Source of the DNA: Melanopsichium pennsylvanicum
Lineage: Eukaryota > Basidiomycota > Ustilaginomycetes > Ustilaginales
Length of the DNA: 64,000 nt
Reading direction: 5' to 3'
Assembly (NCBI GenBank): GCA_900208305.1
Contig: OAPG01000006.1
Coordinates: 496,001 to 560,000, forward strand
Shown here: piece by piece, positions 19,004-30,298 of the stretch
Position numbering within the stretch: the stretch's first letter is position 1
Layout of the letters: each line of letters opens with the position of its first letter
Position numbers and translations under genes: made by a program
Notes under the pieces: model-generated
Told to the model about the DNA's origin: nothing
The model's input: only the letters and a program-made list of their open reading frames with translations
The model's database searches: none

Positions 19004-21355
19004 ATGTCACGCACTGCGCCAAAGATCAAAAACAGGGCCCCCGCCCCAATCCAAATCTCCGCTGAGCAACTCCTTCGCGAGGCCCAGGAACGTCAAGAAG
19101 CCCCTGCCGTCGCTCCTGTACAGAGAATCGAAGATTATGAAGAGCTCGAAGAACATCGTGGTCGGCGTCGAACCGAATTCGAGGATCGTTTGCGTCGGGC
19201 GCGTTCCAACATGTCCATGTGGATCAAGTACGCCACTTGGGAAGCAAGCCAAGGTGAAATGGATCGATGTAGATCTGTATACGAGAGAGCTTTGGATTTC
19301 AATCCACATCATCTTCCACTGTGGCTGCGATACACCGAGCAGGAGTTGAAGATGAGGAACGTTCAGCATGCAAGAAATCTCTATGATCGGGCGGTAAGTA
19401 TTCTGCCGAGGATCGACCAACTATGGTACAAGTACGTGCATCTGGAGGAGCTTCTTGGCAACGTTTCGGGGACAAGGCAGGTGTTTGAGCGATGGATGAA
19501 GTGGGAGCCCGAAGAAAAGGCCTGGGCTGCCTATATCAAACTCGAAACGCGATACGGCGAGCTCGACCGAGCCAGCTCCATATGGGAGCGTGCTGTCACC
19601 TGCCATCCGACCTCCAAGCAATGGATTCGATGGGCAAAATTCGAAGAGGATCGCGGCGACCTCGAAAAAGCGCGAATGGTGTTTCAGATGGCGCTCGACT
19701 ACATTGGCGAGGACGAAGACGCGATGGAGAAAGCTCAGAGTGTGTTTACTGCGTTTGCCAAGATGGAAACACGGCTCAAGGAGTACGAAAGGGCGAGGGT
19801 GATCTACAAGTATGCGCTTGAGAGGTTACCGAGAAGTAAATCCGAGGGGATCTACTCGAGCTACACGAGGTTCGAAAAGCAATTTGGAACCATGAGCAGT
19901 GTCGACGACACTGTCATTGGCAAGAGACGCATTCAGTATGAAGAAGAGCTCGCTGCACAATCGACTGCTGGTACGGTTGATTATGACACATGGTTCGACT
20001 ATACTCGTCTGGAAGAAGACGTGTACCGCACGCTAGCCGCCTCAGGTGGCTCAACCGATCAACTCGAAACCGCAACCAAACGCGTTCGCGAAGTGTACGA
20101 GCGAGCCGTCGCGGGTGTCCCCTCTTCCACAGAGAAACGAGATTGGCGAAGATACATCTTCCTCTGGCTGCGCTATGCGCTCTTTGAAGAGATCGAAATT
20201 CAGGACTACCCGCGTGTTCAGGAAATCTACAAGGCTGCTATCGCCATCGTCCCGCATCGTACCTTCACCTTTGCCAAACTTTGGGTGCAATACGCCCGCT
20301 TCCTCATCCGCCGTCTCGATCTCTCCACCGCACGCAAGACGCTCGGCACTGCCATCGGTATGGCTCCAAAATTGAAACTCTTCAACTCGTACATCGACAT
20401 TGAGCTCTCGCTCAAAGAATTTGACCGAGCACGAAAGATCTATGAAAAAGCGTTGGAGTGGGATCCGAGTAACTCTCAGACATGGGTCAAATTTGCCGAG
20501 CTGGAGAAGAATTTGTTCGATACGGATAGGGCGAGAGGATTGTTCGAATTGGGTGTCGAGCAGGCTGAGATGGGTGAGGAAGGCTTGGATATGCCCGAGA
20601 TTGTTTGGAAGGCATATATCGATTTCGAGTTTGAAGAGCGCGAATGGGAGAGGGTTGATGGGTTGTACGAGAGATTACTGGAGAGGAGCGGTCATGTTAA
20701 GGTGTGGATTTCCTTTGCTCTGTCTAAAGTGAATCAAGCTACAGCTATGGAGGAGGACGAAGATCAAGATGAAGATGATGACGAACAAGAACCAGGGGAT
20801 GATCAGCAAGCTAAGCCATCAAGAAAAATTACAGAAGAGGAGCAGCAAGACCGAGCTCAGCGTAAGGCCGAGCTCGTCTCTTGCGCGCGTTCCATCTTTA
20901 ACCGAGCCTACGAATCGCTCAAATCACGTGGTCTCAAGGATGAACGGGTGACGCTACTTGAAGCATGGAAGATGTTTGAACGCACTCATGGTTCAGCAAC
21001 CACGCTTAGCGAGGTGGAGAGCAAGTTGCCACGTGTGGTCAAGAAGCGTCGCGAGCTAGCAGACGGTTCAGGTATCATGGAGGAGTATTACGATATGATT
21101 TTCCCTGATGACCAAGAGAAGGACAAAGGTGCATTTAAGTTGTTGCAGATGGCGCATGCTTGGAGAGCCGCACAAGCTGCTAAACAGCAACAAGAACAGC
21201 AGCAGCAGCAAAAAGAGCCGCGGACAGAAGAGGAAGCAGGAGAGGGCCAAGAAGGAATGCAACAAGGGAATCCGAAGAGCATTTCGATCGAGATGGACGG
21301 CGACGTTGAGAGCGGGGACGACGCCGATAAAGATAATAGTGGTGAGGATGCTTGA
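19004..21355 (+). CDS. CLF1: Pre-mRNA-splicing factor Clf1 (Syf3/Crooked-neck), HAT-repeat protein
   Basis: Clf1/CRNKL1 is a scaffold of the Prp19-associated (NineTeen) complex in the catalytic spliceosome. The 783-residue protein begins with the family's conserved block ([20 protein letters not shown]). It then consists of back-to-back HAT half-TPR repeats to about residue 690. Clear units include [40 protein letters not shown] and [20 protein letters not shown]. The C-terminus is divergent: an acidic loop (about 585-610), then a Gln/Glu-rich and acidic tail. Length is close to the family norm of about 680-850. The start is the first ATG and gives the expected N-terminus. It converges on SET1 with only 311 bases between the stop codons, most of that an (AC)n tract, so the two 3' UTRs probably meet in the repeat. 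Confidence 0.97.
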   Translation: MSRTAPKIKNRAPAPIQISAEQLLREAQERQEAPAVAPVQRIEDYEELEEHRGRRRTEFEDRLRRARSNMSMWIKYATWEASQGEMDRCRSVYERALDFNPHHLPLWLRYTEQELKMRNVQHARNLYDRAVSILPRIDQLWYKYVHLEELLGNVSGTRQVFERWMKWEPEEKAWAAYIKLETRYGELDRASSIWERAVTCHPTSKQWIRWAKFEEDRGDLEKARMVFQMALDYIGEDEDAMEKAQSVFTAFAKMETRLKEYERARVIYKYALERLPRSKSEGIYSSYTRFEKQFGTMSSVDDTVIGKRRIQYEEELAAQSTAGTVDYDTWFDYTRLEEDVYRTLAASGGSTDQLETATKRVREVYERAVAGVPSSTEKRDWRRYIFLWLRYALFEEIEIQDYPRVQEIYKAAIAIVPHRTFTFAKLWVQYARFLIRRLDLSTARKTLGTAIGMAPKLKLFNSYIDIELSLKEFDRARKIYEKALEWDPSNSQTWVKFAELEKNLFDTDRARGLFELGVEQAEMGEEGLDMPEIVWKAYIDFEFEEREWERVDGLYERLLERSGHVKVWISFALSKVNQATAMEEDEDQDEDDDEQEPGDDQQAKPSRKITEEEQQDRAQRKAELVSCARSIFNRAYESLKSRGLKDERVTLLEAWKMFERTHGSATTLSEVESKLPRVVKKRRELADGSGIMEEYYDMIFPDDQEKDKGAFKLLQMAHAWRAAQAAKQQQEQQQQQKEPRTEEEAGEGQEGMQQGNPKSISIEMDGDVESGDDADKDNSGEDA

Positions 21356-21459
21356 CGTGCTTTCCAAGTCCTTCGACAATGCGTCTTGCTTTTCACTTTG
21401 TATCGCGTGCGAGCTTCCATGGAGCTCTCTCACAAACCAAAACATCAGTCAACTAAACT

Positions 21460-21591
<132 letters not shown>

Positions 21592-21666
21592 CAAGCAATG
21601 TATTTGTACGCGATCCTTGTGCGGATTGTCGCATGTGATAGTGAACTTTTGTCCATAATTGCGACT

Positions 21667-24600
21667 CTACAAAAACCTTCTGCAACCAGCTGAACCGCAC
21701 AAACACGGAATCGCATCCTCGTCATCCGCCGAGCTCTGAAATTTATAATCGTACGTCAACTCTTCGCCTGCCCGGATGGGCGTCTTCGCAAACAGCACGA
21801 TCCTCTTATCGCCGTTCAACGTTAGGATCTTTGCGTTGCAATTGGGCGTACAGCAGTGGTTCATCAACCTCGCAATATTGCCCTTGTGCGTTGCATCCAC
21901 CACAAGATCGTCGTCCACCCTGAAAAGATACGTTGAAAAGTTACCCTGCCTTTCATACTGCTTCTCCCTCTCATCCGCCACCTGTTGACGCACCACCTCA
22001 CCGACGTACTCGATCACCATATCGCCAGCAGGGATGAATTCCATCGCGTACAAACCCCAGTCGTGGATAGGCGATTTGGCGAACTTGAGCTGCTTCTTGC
22101 GAGTACGGAGCTGATTGAACTTGAAAATGTCTGTATCGGTCGCCGTTTCGCGTTTGTGCTGTTCGATACCTAGGACGAGCCGACGGGAATCTGCGCGATT
22201 GTTTCGAGCCGATTGGAGGATGTGGGCATTGCTGGTGGTGTCGGCCTCTTCGGTGGCTTTGTTGCGATCGGGAAGATGGATTGCTTTCTGCCCCGGCAGG
22301 ATGCGATAGTATCCTTCCGTGCGTGCTGAGCCCGTGGAGTGCTTAGGGATGCTTCCAGAGGCGAGCGAGAGCTCTTCTGCTTCTGCTTCCAGCTCAACTT
22401 GGTCAGGTAAGGTGTCCTCGTTGGGCAGCTCGCTGGTTTTCTGCAGATGTGAAAGCGCTAAGCGGAGGTAGTAGCAGTCCTCAGCATCTTCCACGAGGCC
22501 TGCTTCGAAGGGATCGGCGGGGATGGGTTTCATCTTTGCAGAGGGTTTCGCTGGCTTGGCCTTTGCTTTCGCTGTCTTGCTGACAGCCCCAGTCTCGGGT
22601 GTGGCTGTTTCATCGCCCGCGTCAAGTTCGCCGTCTAGCTCTTTAAGTGTTCCAGAAGCCTTTGCGCCTTTCTTGGCTGCGAGCTTCTTCTTGGCTGCAA
22701 CTTCGGCTTTCGCCTTTGGCTTCTTGCCACCCTTGACGATGACATCTCCTTCCATCTCATCTGCAATGGAAGGCTCGACCGAGGCAGACACGGATCTGGA
22801 AGTGATGTCTGCCTCTGTGATTGCTGCATCGTCCGAGTCGGTCTCTTTGTCCAAAGAGTCCCAGGGCAGGGCTGCTGCACCGCGCCTCTTCGTGGCGGGC
22901 TTGGACCGTGTGCTGCTGTCCCTGCGAGTTGAAAGCTTCGCGTCGCCGTCGGTATCTCCGCTCTCGTCATCGGAGCTTGAGGCGTTCTCACCTCGATGAG
23001 ACTTGACCTTCTGAGTCGATCCACGGTCCTTCTTAGCTGCCTTCTTTGTCTTCAATGCTTCCTTGTCAGCTTCAAGAGTCACCTTCCTCGGCTTAGCGCT
23101 GGCCACTTTCCGGAACGAGGGCAGTCGGGCCTCGAATTCAGCCTTGGACGTCTTGGGAATGTGATCGATATTCTTCGAAGCGAGCAGTGACTTCGGTTTG
23201 CGAATGCTTGGTTTTGCCAGAATCTGTCCGCCTTCGCCGTCCGGTTGGAGGTACTGGGATAAATGCGGAGCAACGAGCCTGTTCTTGACATCACGGATGA
23301 ACGTATCAGCAAGCTCCATCTGCAAAATGCGAAAGACGGCATCCTGGAGCTCTGCTGCTATCCAGTCGGTCTTCTTCTCTTCGGTCTGCAACGGACGAAG
23401 GCCAGTATCCAAGGTCTTGCGCAGCTGCGCCGCTTGCGTCGAAGCCGAAAGTGGGCGCGCTCCGCTAGCTGATGAAGTGGCGGCTGCACTGGGATAAATT
23501 TTTCTTTCTTCCGCTCCGAGTACCGGTTTCTTTGATGGCGGTGGGCGCACGTCCAACTGAAGCGTGAAGCCATTGATGGTGAGCGTCTCGTTGACGACTT
23601 TGCATGCGTTTGCCTCTCTCGACTCCGTAAAAGCTGCGTACCAGCCAGCATCGCCTTCTCTAATCCAGAGCGGGGGCGTGCTTTCCAATTGCTTTTCAAC
23701 GGCGCTAGTCTTGATGTCACAGTTTGCTGGCCGGGGAATGAAAATGTACGTACGTGCACCGTTTCGTAGAGTGTCTATGATCTCCTGGGTCGGCAGCTTG
23801 CGAGGCTCGCGTGCTTCGGATTGAGACGACGAATCAGAGCGAGCGCTTCGTTCGGGTTGCCGGCTGTTATACGATCTGCTGCGGTGCGTGTCATACTCTT
23901 CCGAACCGCGTCGACGACTGTATGCGTCCGCTGAGCCGGATTTTCGTGCGTCTTCGGAGTTGGCTGCATAGCGAGGGTGACGGGATGGAGAGTTGTCATA
24001 GCAATCTGTGCTTGGACGCGATAAAGGGGAAGCCGACGAAACAGACGGTGACGACGCAGCATTCACAGATGCTCGCGGTCCGCGAGGAACATTAGGCGGC
24101 GGCATGTTTGGTTTGCTCGTGCTCGGCGTCGCTGACGATGCGTTCACAAGGGATGCAGGGGCAGTGGACGGTGGAGGGCGTCGCAGCTTAGCTTGATCAG
24201 CGGCCAGCTTCTCCTTGACCTTCTCAGCGAGCACCTCGCCACTGCGATCCAAAAATGCGACGACGCGAGTCTGTCCAATTATGCACCCATTCAGGGCAAG
24301 GTGAGCGGCTTTGGCAACCTTTGCGCCGTTTTGAGGCGGCTGATCCGCTGGGGCGCGTTCGACAACCTTGCCTTGCTCGTCAAAATCATGGGCAAACGTG
24401 ACATAGAAAATTCCGAGACTCTGGCCGATTGTGGGGTTGATCTCGAGTTTGGAAGATTCGACTCGACCACAGGGTCGGACATGCAGCATGATCTGATTTG
24501 GCTGGGTCAGGCCGGAGAGATTGGTCAGAACCAGATTGCGTGGCGATGGAAGCGGCTTCTTGCCCACCGAGTCTGTATCCCAGGTGAACTTGGCTTGTCG

Positions 24601-26055
24601 AAGTGCGTCACGGAAACGATGCGTTCTGTGGACACCCTTGCGAGGGTCGTTCGGCTTTTCATCGACTAGTTGCTTTTCCGCCGCCGACTTGTACAGAATC
24701 CGAACTCCTTTTTTATACAACTCTGTGGCCTGATAGTTCTTGCCTCTGAGTTCTGCGGGCAGTTCGTGCGGCAGAGGAACATGCTCGAACGATCTCTTGA
24801 CAGATGCCCCCTTCAAAGTAGGTCTTGTTGCCGCATTTGGTATGGGAGAAGGTGTCGTAGGATCTGCAACCTGCAAAGCCGAGCTTGATGAGCTTGTTGT
24901 AGATGGTTTGCGTGGAGGTGAACGCGACCTCCGCCTCTCTCTGCTGTCGTGGTACGGATAACCTGTCCGAGACGGCTCGGTGGCATGGCCGTTAGATTTA
25001 GAAGGCAGACGGACCTCTGCAGCGCTGCGACCTGCATGAAGCTGACGGTCGTTGTAGCTGGTCGTTGCCCTCTTGTCGTCCCTTTCTCGTCTTGCCTTGG
25101 AAGCAGATGCCAGGCGCTCGAGCTTGTCTTCTTCCACATCCCAGTCGTCGGCTTCTTCCAGGATGGCTCCTTCCTCTTCTTCCTTGTCTGCTGCAGGTAT
25201 TGAGATCGCCTCGGTTGTATCTGTGCGCTTGCGGAGCTTGAGCTCTTCACGAGATCCATTGACGTGTTCTGGTCGATCCTCGCGCTTCATTGTATGCAAG
25301 TGCTCGCCTTCTGCCGCAGAGCGGTGGGCGGCCTTGGGACCCGTCGCACGTGAGCGCTCCCGGCTGCGGCTACGGCTGCGGCTTCTACCACTACGTCTTG
25401 AGCGTCCATGGTCATCTCGTTGACGGGCGTCGCCATTCTGACCGGAACGCTCGAGCTCGCGGTCTTTGTAAGAGTGGCGAGACCGGTCTGGACTCCGATC
25501 GTCGCGCCAGTTCCTGCTGCTGTGTGCGCCGTCCGAGATGCTAAATTGTCGTCGATCTCGATCATCTTCCGCCTTCCTCCTCGCAGTTCGGTCCGAAGCA
25601 CGACGGTTCCCCTCCCGGCTATCGATGTCCCGAGCATGACTCGGATCTAAAGACCTGTAGCGCCACGGTTCGGGCGACCTGCGTCGAGTGGGGCTGTGGC
25701 GATCGTATGCTACGCTGTCTGTAGAATTGTATTGGGAACGATGATGATCATGAGGAGGAGAAGACCAGCCGAGTCGACGGCTGCGATAGTCGCGATCTTC
25801 GTAGTCTGGAAGTCGAGAGCTGTGCGAAGTGCGGTGAGAGTAACGCCGGTCGTCGTCATGCCGGTAGACAGAAGGCCGATACTCATCCCGATCTATTGTG
25901 GAATCTTTATGTCTCGGATCCGGCGATCTAGGCCTTCGATAAGTATCATCGGAACGACGATCAGATCTCGAGGATCTGGATAGCGGTGAGCGATTATCAA
26001 CGTGCCTTGACGACGATGCCTCGGCATAGCTTTTTTCCGACGCATAAGAAGGCAT
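21667..26055 (-). CDS. SET1: Histone H3 lysine-4 methyltransferase Set1 (COMPASS catalytic subunit)
   Basis: Set1 methylates histone H3 Lys4 within COMPASS. The 1462-residue protein ends with a textbook catalytic module: N-SET from about 1185, then KKQLKFAKSPIHDWGLYA at about 1318. The SET core follows, with NHCCTPNCNAKI at about 1398, the variant also found in yeast Set1, and EELTYDYKF at about 1433. Post-SET CLCGSAGCRRFL closes the protein. Two RNA-binding-like domains lie in the middle: LVLTNLSGLTQPNQIMLHV at about 505-610, and the Set1-associated domain starting YIFIPRPANCDI at about 768. Residues 1-280 are unusually rich in Arg, Ser, Asp and Tyr, like an SR-type low-complexity region. 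Basic and acidic disordered linkers separate the domains. The ATG at 26055 is the first in the frame. It diverges from VPS29 across about 910 bases. Confidence 0.97.
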   Translation of the reverse strand: MPSYASEKSYAEASSSRHVDNRSPLSRSSRSDRRSDDTYRRPRSPDPRHKDSTIDRDEYRPSVYRHDDDRRYSHRTSHSSRLPDYEDRDYRSRRLGWSSPPHDHHRSQYNSTDSVAYDRHSPTRRRSPEPWRYRSLDPSHARDIDSREGNRRASDRTARRKAEDDRDRRQFSISDGAHSSRNWRDDRSPDRSRHSYKDRELERSGQNGDARQRDDHGRSRRSGRSRSRSRSRERSRATGPKAAHRSAAEGEHLHTMKREDRPEHVNGSREELKLRKRTDTTEAISIPAADKEEEEGAILEEADDWDVEEDKLERLASASKARRERDDKRATTSYNDRQLHAGRSAAEVRLPSKSNGHATEPSRTGYPYHDSRERRRSRSPPRKPSTTSSSSSALQVADPTTPSPIPNAATRPTLKGASVKRSFEHVPLPHELPAELRGKNYQATELYKKGVRILYKSAAEKQLVDEKPNDPRKGVHRTHRFRDALRQAKFTWDTDSVGKKPLPSPRNLVLTNLSGLTQPNQIMLHVRPCGRVESSKLEINPTIGQSLGIFYVTFAHDFDEQGKVVERAPADQPPQNGAKVAKAAHLALNGCIIGQTRVVAFLDRSGEVLAEKVKEKLAADQAKLRRPPPSTAPASLVNASSATPSTSKPNMPPPNVPRGPRASVNAASSPSVSSASPLSRPSTDCYDNSPSRHPRYAANSEDARKSGSADAYSRRRGSEEYDTHRSRSYNSRQPERSARSDSSSQSEAREPRKLPTQEIIDTLRNGARTYIFIPRPANCDIKTSAVEKQLESTPPLWIREGDAGWYAAFTESREANACKVVNETLTINGFTLQLDVRPPPSKKPVLGAEERKIYPSAAATSSASGARPLSASTQAAQLRKTLDTGLRPLQTEEKKTDWIAAELQDAVFRILQMELADTFIRDVKNRLVAPHLSQYLQPDGEGGQILAKPSIRKPKSLLASKNIDHIPKTSKAEFEARLPSFRKVASAKPRKVTLEADKEALKTKKAAKKDRGSTQKVKSHRGENASSSDDESGDTDGDAKLSTRRDSSTRSKPATKRRGAAALPWDSLDKETDSDDAAITEADITSRSVSASVEPSIADEMEGDVIVKGGKKPKAKAEVAAKKKLAAKKGAKASGTLKELDGELDAGDETATPETGAVSKTAKAKAKPAKPSAKMKPIPADPFEAGLVEDAEDCYYLRLALSHLQKTSELPNEDTLPDQVELEAEAEELSLASGSIPKHSTGSARTEGYYRILPGQKAIHLPDRNKATEEADTTSNAHILQSARNNRADSRRLVLGIEQHKRETATDTDIFKFNQLRTRKKQLKFAKSPIHDWGLYAMEFIPAGDMVIEYVGEVVRQQVADEREKQYERQGNFSTYLFRVDDDLVVDATHKGNIARLMNHCCTPNCNAKILTLNGDKRIVLFAKTPIRAGEELTYDYKFQSSADDEDAIPCLCGSAGCRRFL

Positions 26056-26965
26056 CTCGGTGATGGAGGTGAAGAGATGTGAGACCGACGGCCAAGTCTC
26101 TTGGAGCTGTACGTGCGCCGTGTGGCGACGGATGCCTCGTTCAGATAGCTAAGCTGTGCTTCATCAAGGTGAAGAGCTGAGCGTGAGACCGCAAGGAAAT
26201 GGTGAATCAGTAGCAGCCGATGTTGGACTGAAGAGGGCACTTTACCACTATTTGCTGAGAAGATCGCGGCAAAACTTCCGATGGTGTAAGGACAGAGTTG
26301 TCAGCAAAGCCGTGGCTCAAGTTACGATGCGACGGAGCGAAGTTGGGAATGCAGTGGTCGAGATGAGTGGTGATGGTTTGAGCCTTGCAATGTCGGTTTG
26401 CAACCAAGGTGAGAATCTAGAGCCGGTTACACACAATAATGAATGAGTCTCGGTAGGCCAGCACGCGACCCAAATTCCATCAGCCAGACCCTTTTACAGG
26501 ATGTATCGCGCTCTGAGCCCCGAGGTTTTGGTCAAATCATCCTCGCTTGACACAGCAAGAGGGGAAGGAAGAAATGAAAGACCAAACTCACAACACATTT
26601 CAGATTTCAGGGTCGCGCGCCCAGGACAGACACGCCTATTCTGTGATTTTGTATGCCTCACGCTCGCGTTTCCGTTGACCTCGGATTGCCCATTGGCACC
26701 CGATTGTTCGTCATCACATGCATCCGTAGCCCGATTCAAAGCTTCAACCGCCCGTTGGTCCTTGCGTGTTGCTTGGCGGAAGCTCCACATTCGTGATTGT
26801 ACTCGGTATGCTGGCATAGCCAACACTCTTGATAGCCTAATTGACACACCTAACTTCGGACTTGCAGTTCGCCGTTTCCTTACAACCATCGAGTTAGCTC
26901 CCCTTTTGTTCACACGCAGATACTGCTCTCGCTTGCAGTTCGAGGCTCGAAGTCGCTTCTTAACC
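26056..26965. other. Divergent SET1-VPS29 intergenic region with an in-frame upstream extension of VPS29
   Basis: The VPS29 frame is open upstream from an ATG at 26501 to the conserved start at 26966, adding 155 codons with no recognisable domain. A long open frame also runs on the opposite strand of the same stretch. Because Vps29 proteins begin at the conserved [10 protein letters not shown], this part is treated as leader or promoter. Confidence 0.5.
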
Positions 26966-27961
26966 ATGCTCGTCCTGGTCATCGGTGACTTGCACATCCC
27001 CTTCCGCGCACATGACCTCCCAGCAAAGTTCAAGAAGCTTCTCGTTCCCGGCAAGATCCAGCAGATCATTTGCACTGGCAATGTGTGCAACACCGACTAC
27101 CTTCACTACCTGCGCACCATCGCTGGGGACGTTCACCTCGTCAAAGGCGACTACGATGACAACCCGCACTTTCCTTCGAGTCTCATACTGAACCATCCAC
27201 CACTCCGCATTGGTGTTCTGCACGGACATCAAGTCGTTCCAGCCGGCGACACACAATCGCTAGCCGCTGTTGCAAGGGCTATGGATGTCGACATTCTCCT
27301 CACTGGACACACGCATCGATTCGAAGCGTTCGAGCTGGAAGGTCGCTTCTTTGTCAACCCTGGCAGTGCCACAGGTGCTTGGCATCCGACATGGCCGCTG
27401 AGAGATCCAGCATCTGTTGCTGTCCTGGAAGAGAAGGCAGCAGCAGCTAAGGACAAGGAGGATGCTGACGAGAAAGCACAAGCCAAGGCGGATGATTCAA
27501 AATCAAACAAGAACATCAAGTCGGCTGATAACAAGAAAGGCGATGATGCAGCAAATAACAAAGCATCGGATCCCAAAGACGGTCATGAAAAGAGAGACGC
27601 AGGTGACGATGAGGACCAGGAAGCCAAAGAGGCCCCCGGACCTGTACCAAGCTTTGCCCGTAAGTGAACAAGCGCCGAATTCCATATGATCGCTCCTCTC
27701 TTGGTTGATGCTAGATCCGACGTGACTGACCATTCGTTGCATCTTGCATCTTGATTCTCTTCCTTACGCTGCACAGTGCTTGACATTCAGGGAGCTGTGG
27801 TGGTCACCTACGTCTACCAGCTGATTGACGGAGATGTCAAGGTGGAAAAGATCGAGTATCGAAAGAATGTCGACAGCAACTTGTTGGCATCGCAACGAGG
27901 CGCTTCAGTAAATTCCGCTGCTGCTGCAGGCGCAGGTTATGGGCAGTACGGCGGTCGATAA
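26966..27961 (+). CDS. VPS29: Retromer subunit Vps29 with a charged loop insertion (one intron)
   Basis: Vps29 is the metallophosphoesterase-fold subunit of retromer, which recycles cargo from endosomes to the Golgi. Exon 1 is 26966-27659 and exon 2 is 27777-27961. The intron starts GTAAGT, ends TGCACAG and splits a Leu codon. The 292-residue product follows Vps29 closely: [70 protein letters not shown] and [12 protein letters not shown]. After the intron come [19 protein letters not shown] and [10 protein letters not shown]. Between GAWHPTWP and PSFALLDIQ, where animal Vps29 has about ten residues, about 80 Lys/Asp/Ala-rich residues are inserted. Yeast Vps29 is also enlarged (about 280 residues). 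The start is set by homology; an in-frame ATG lies 155 codons upstream. Confidence 0.95.
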
Positions 27962-28187
27962 AGCAGGCACGATTGCATCGCCTCTTTACTTTGAATTAGA
28001 CCATTTGATACCAGCACACTCGCAAACCAGTGCCAGTCTCACGCAGACACATTCGATCTGAAACTCGGGTTCATTTTGTTATGAAAGTACAAGTACAATG
28101 TAGTGGGGCGGAAAAGGGGAGGCATGATGTTCAGAGGAGCGGAATCTTTGTCGAATGGCTCACTTCGCGGGTTGAATCAGTGTCTGT

Positions 28188-28668
28188 TCAAAGAGATTGC
28201 AGGTGGTAAGAGCGATTGTTTTTGGTTATAAGTTTATCTGCCCAGGTCTCATGCATTGAGATCTTGTCTCCCTGAAGACAAGAGGTGACGATGAGGGTCA
28301 CCTGAAATGCGTAGCGTTTCGGTTTCAATTACTCACAATGTTGTCACCTTTCAACAAGATGCGACCGAGCTCTACGCGCTTGTTGTCCTTCTTTGTCCAC
28401 ACCTCCTCGGCATCCGCCAATGTGACGTTCATAAACTCGTCGAAGCCCTATGTTTCCGTATCGCCGAGCAAGACCGAAAGAAAAGAGCTGTCAGTGAATT
28501 GTTGGAACAAAAGGACGAGATGGAGCTGAGCTGGTCACTTACGATGATTTTGCCCTCGATCCGAAAATCGACATTGTCATACAGCCAGAGCGAAACTCTT
28601 GTTTGAGTTTGCAAGTGACGAAAGATGATGTTGATCGGCTGTACCGATACTTTGCTTCGACCTGACAT
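28188..28668 (-). CDS. SME1: Spliceosomal Sm protein E (SmE), two or three exons
   Basis: SmE is one of seven Sm proteins ringing the U1, U2, U4 and U5 snRNAs. Exon 1 (28668-28543) encodes [20 protein letters not shown] and on to FRIEGKII. Exon 2 (28447-28325 if read to its stop) encodes [17 protein letters not shown] and [11 protein letters not shown]. The 95-base intron is GTAAGT...CATAG in phase 0. Read straight on, exon 2 ends GDNIVSN-stop, giving 82 residues but cutting off the last Sm strand (NITLLQ in human). Exactly after GDNI lies GTGAGT. Splicing to the AG at 28303-28302 would add VTLIVTS, restoring that strand, and continue to a stop at 28188 (119 residues), but the intron would be only 35 bases. 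The family call is firm; the 3' end is uncertain. Confidence 0.88.
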
Positions 28669-29640
28669 CCTGCCTGAGATGTGCGAGCGGTCTATATGTC
28701 GATAAGGATGTTGAGGTACAAGCTAGACTGATTTTGCGTGATCGATACTTTCAACGCTATGATCAAGTTCGAGGTCGTCGCAGCTGTGTGAAGTCGATAC
28801 GTCGAATCTCCGAGACCTTTTGGGAATAGTGTTGAGGTGGTGTTAATGCGAACGGATTGACCTCTGTCGCCGAGCGCCTATGAAAAGCGGTTGCGCTCTC
28901 GTCGTTGGATTGGATGGGAATGCAAGACGTGGGTCTTCAGGAATGGATGGTGTGGAGAACACAGAAGGTCGGATCTTCGAAAGCTGCAACAAAAAGCGCG
29001 AATTGCAGCATCACGTGAATCTACAGAATCGGGGCAAATAATGCAATTTCAATCTAGATAGTCGGAGTTAGCTCCACCTTTTAAGCGGTCAGCGCTCACA
29101 ACCGCTGAAACAGGTCATCTGGCTGTGTTCCGGACATGCACCCTTGGAGCCGCCCGGTGCATGACCTCAACGGAAAGTCGATTCCGCACCTTGGTGTGGT
29201 GGGTTGCGACTCTTGTCACTTTTCCGCCGCTCTCGTCGTTTTCTCATCCTTGCCCACGATCGAAAGTCCACTCACGACTGTGTTGCACCCACAAATAAAC
29301 CTAGAACTGTTCGCCACAAGCGGGAACCCGTTGCTGGGCACTTGATACGATCCAAAGGCGACATCGACTCGATCTCCTCGTCGCTTAGAGCTAACAGACA
29401 CCAAAAGAGGACTTAGACACAGCGCTTTCCAAATACATATTGCCTTCACACTTGATAGGCGCTTGATCGGTCCACAATCAGCAGTCCTGTCAGAGCTCCG
29501 GGAGATAGACCCTGAGAAAACTTAAGTCAATCACGTCTCGCCGCGAGTCGGGCGCTACACCTCGGACGTAGACGGTTGAAGGAGAGACACCTTTGGAAAC
29601 GACAAGTACAGAAGGAGGAAAGGCGATCACGACAGCCACG
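28669..29640. other. Divergent intergenic region between SmE and ARL1
   Basis: This is the shared upstream region of SME1 (-) and ARL1 (+). No additional conserved gene, RNA gene or strong repeat is seen. Confidence 0.55.
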
Positions 29641-30298
29641 ATGGGCGTTACATTCTCGTCAATGTTCTCTTCGCTCGCGTTCTGGCGCAAAGATGAAGAA
29701 GTTAGAATATTGATGTTGGGTCTCGACAGCGCAGGTAAGACCACCATCTTGTATCGACTGCAGATCGGCGAGGTGGTTTCCACCATCCCCACGATCGGGT
29801 TCAACGTAGAGACGGTGTCGTATAAGAATATCAAATTCCAAGTATGGGATCTCGGCGGTCAAACGTCCATTCGGTAAGTTTCCTCGGCTTCCAACTCGCA
29901 CGCTTTCCCGTCAGACCGCACTCCCAGATCTTTGTACTGATCACTTTGGCCTTATCTCACCCAACTCTCGCAATCGCAGACCATATTGGAGATGCTATTA
30001 CGCAAACACAGCAGCAATTATCTATGTGATCGACGCATCAGACACAGAACGACTCGGTACAGCTAAGGCAGAACTCCTAGCCATGCTTTCAGAAGAAGAA
30101 CTCAAGGACTCAAAACTGCTCGTTTTCGCCAACAAGCAAGATCTGCCAGGTGCATTAGATGAAGGTCAAGTCAGTGAGAAGCTAGGGTTGAGCGAGTTAA
30201 AGGACAGGCAATGGTCGATACACAAATGTTGCGCCACCAAAGGAGAGGGCCTGGAAGAGGGCCTTGATTGGCTTGTCAACACTCTTCAGTCCAAGTAG
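29641..30298 (+). CDS. ARL1: Arf-like GTPase Arl1 (one intron)
   Basis: Arl1 is a Golgi small GTPase that recruits GRIP-domain golgins. Exon 1 is 29641-29873 and exon 2 is 29980-30298. The intron starts GTAAGT, ends CGCAG and splits the Arg codon of TSIRPYW. The 183-residue product has Gly2 for N-myristoylation (MGVTFSSMF), a P-loop GLDSAGKT at 27-34, and switch I around [12 protein letters not shown]. It also has switch [23 protein letters not shown] near 129 and an ATKGEGL motif. Similarity to human ARL1 is very high in [20 protein letters not shown] and in the [15 protein letters not shown] region, which separates it from Arf1. Ser30 replaces the Gly common in the P-loop, a tolerated change. 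The start is fixed by the myristoyl Gly. The next gene follows 465 bases downstream on the same strand. Confidence 0.96.
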
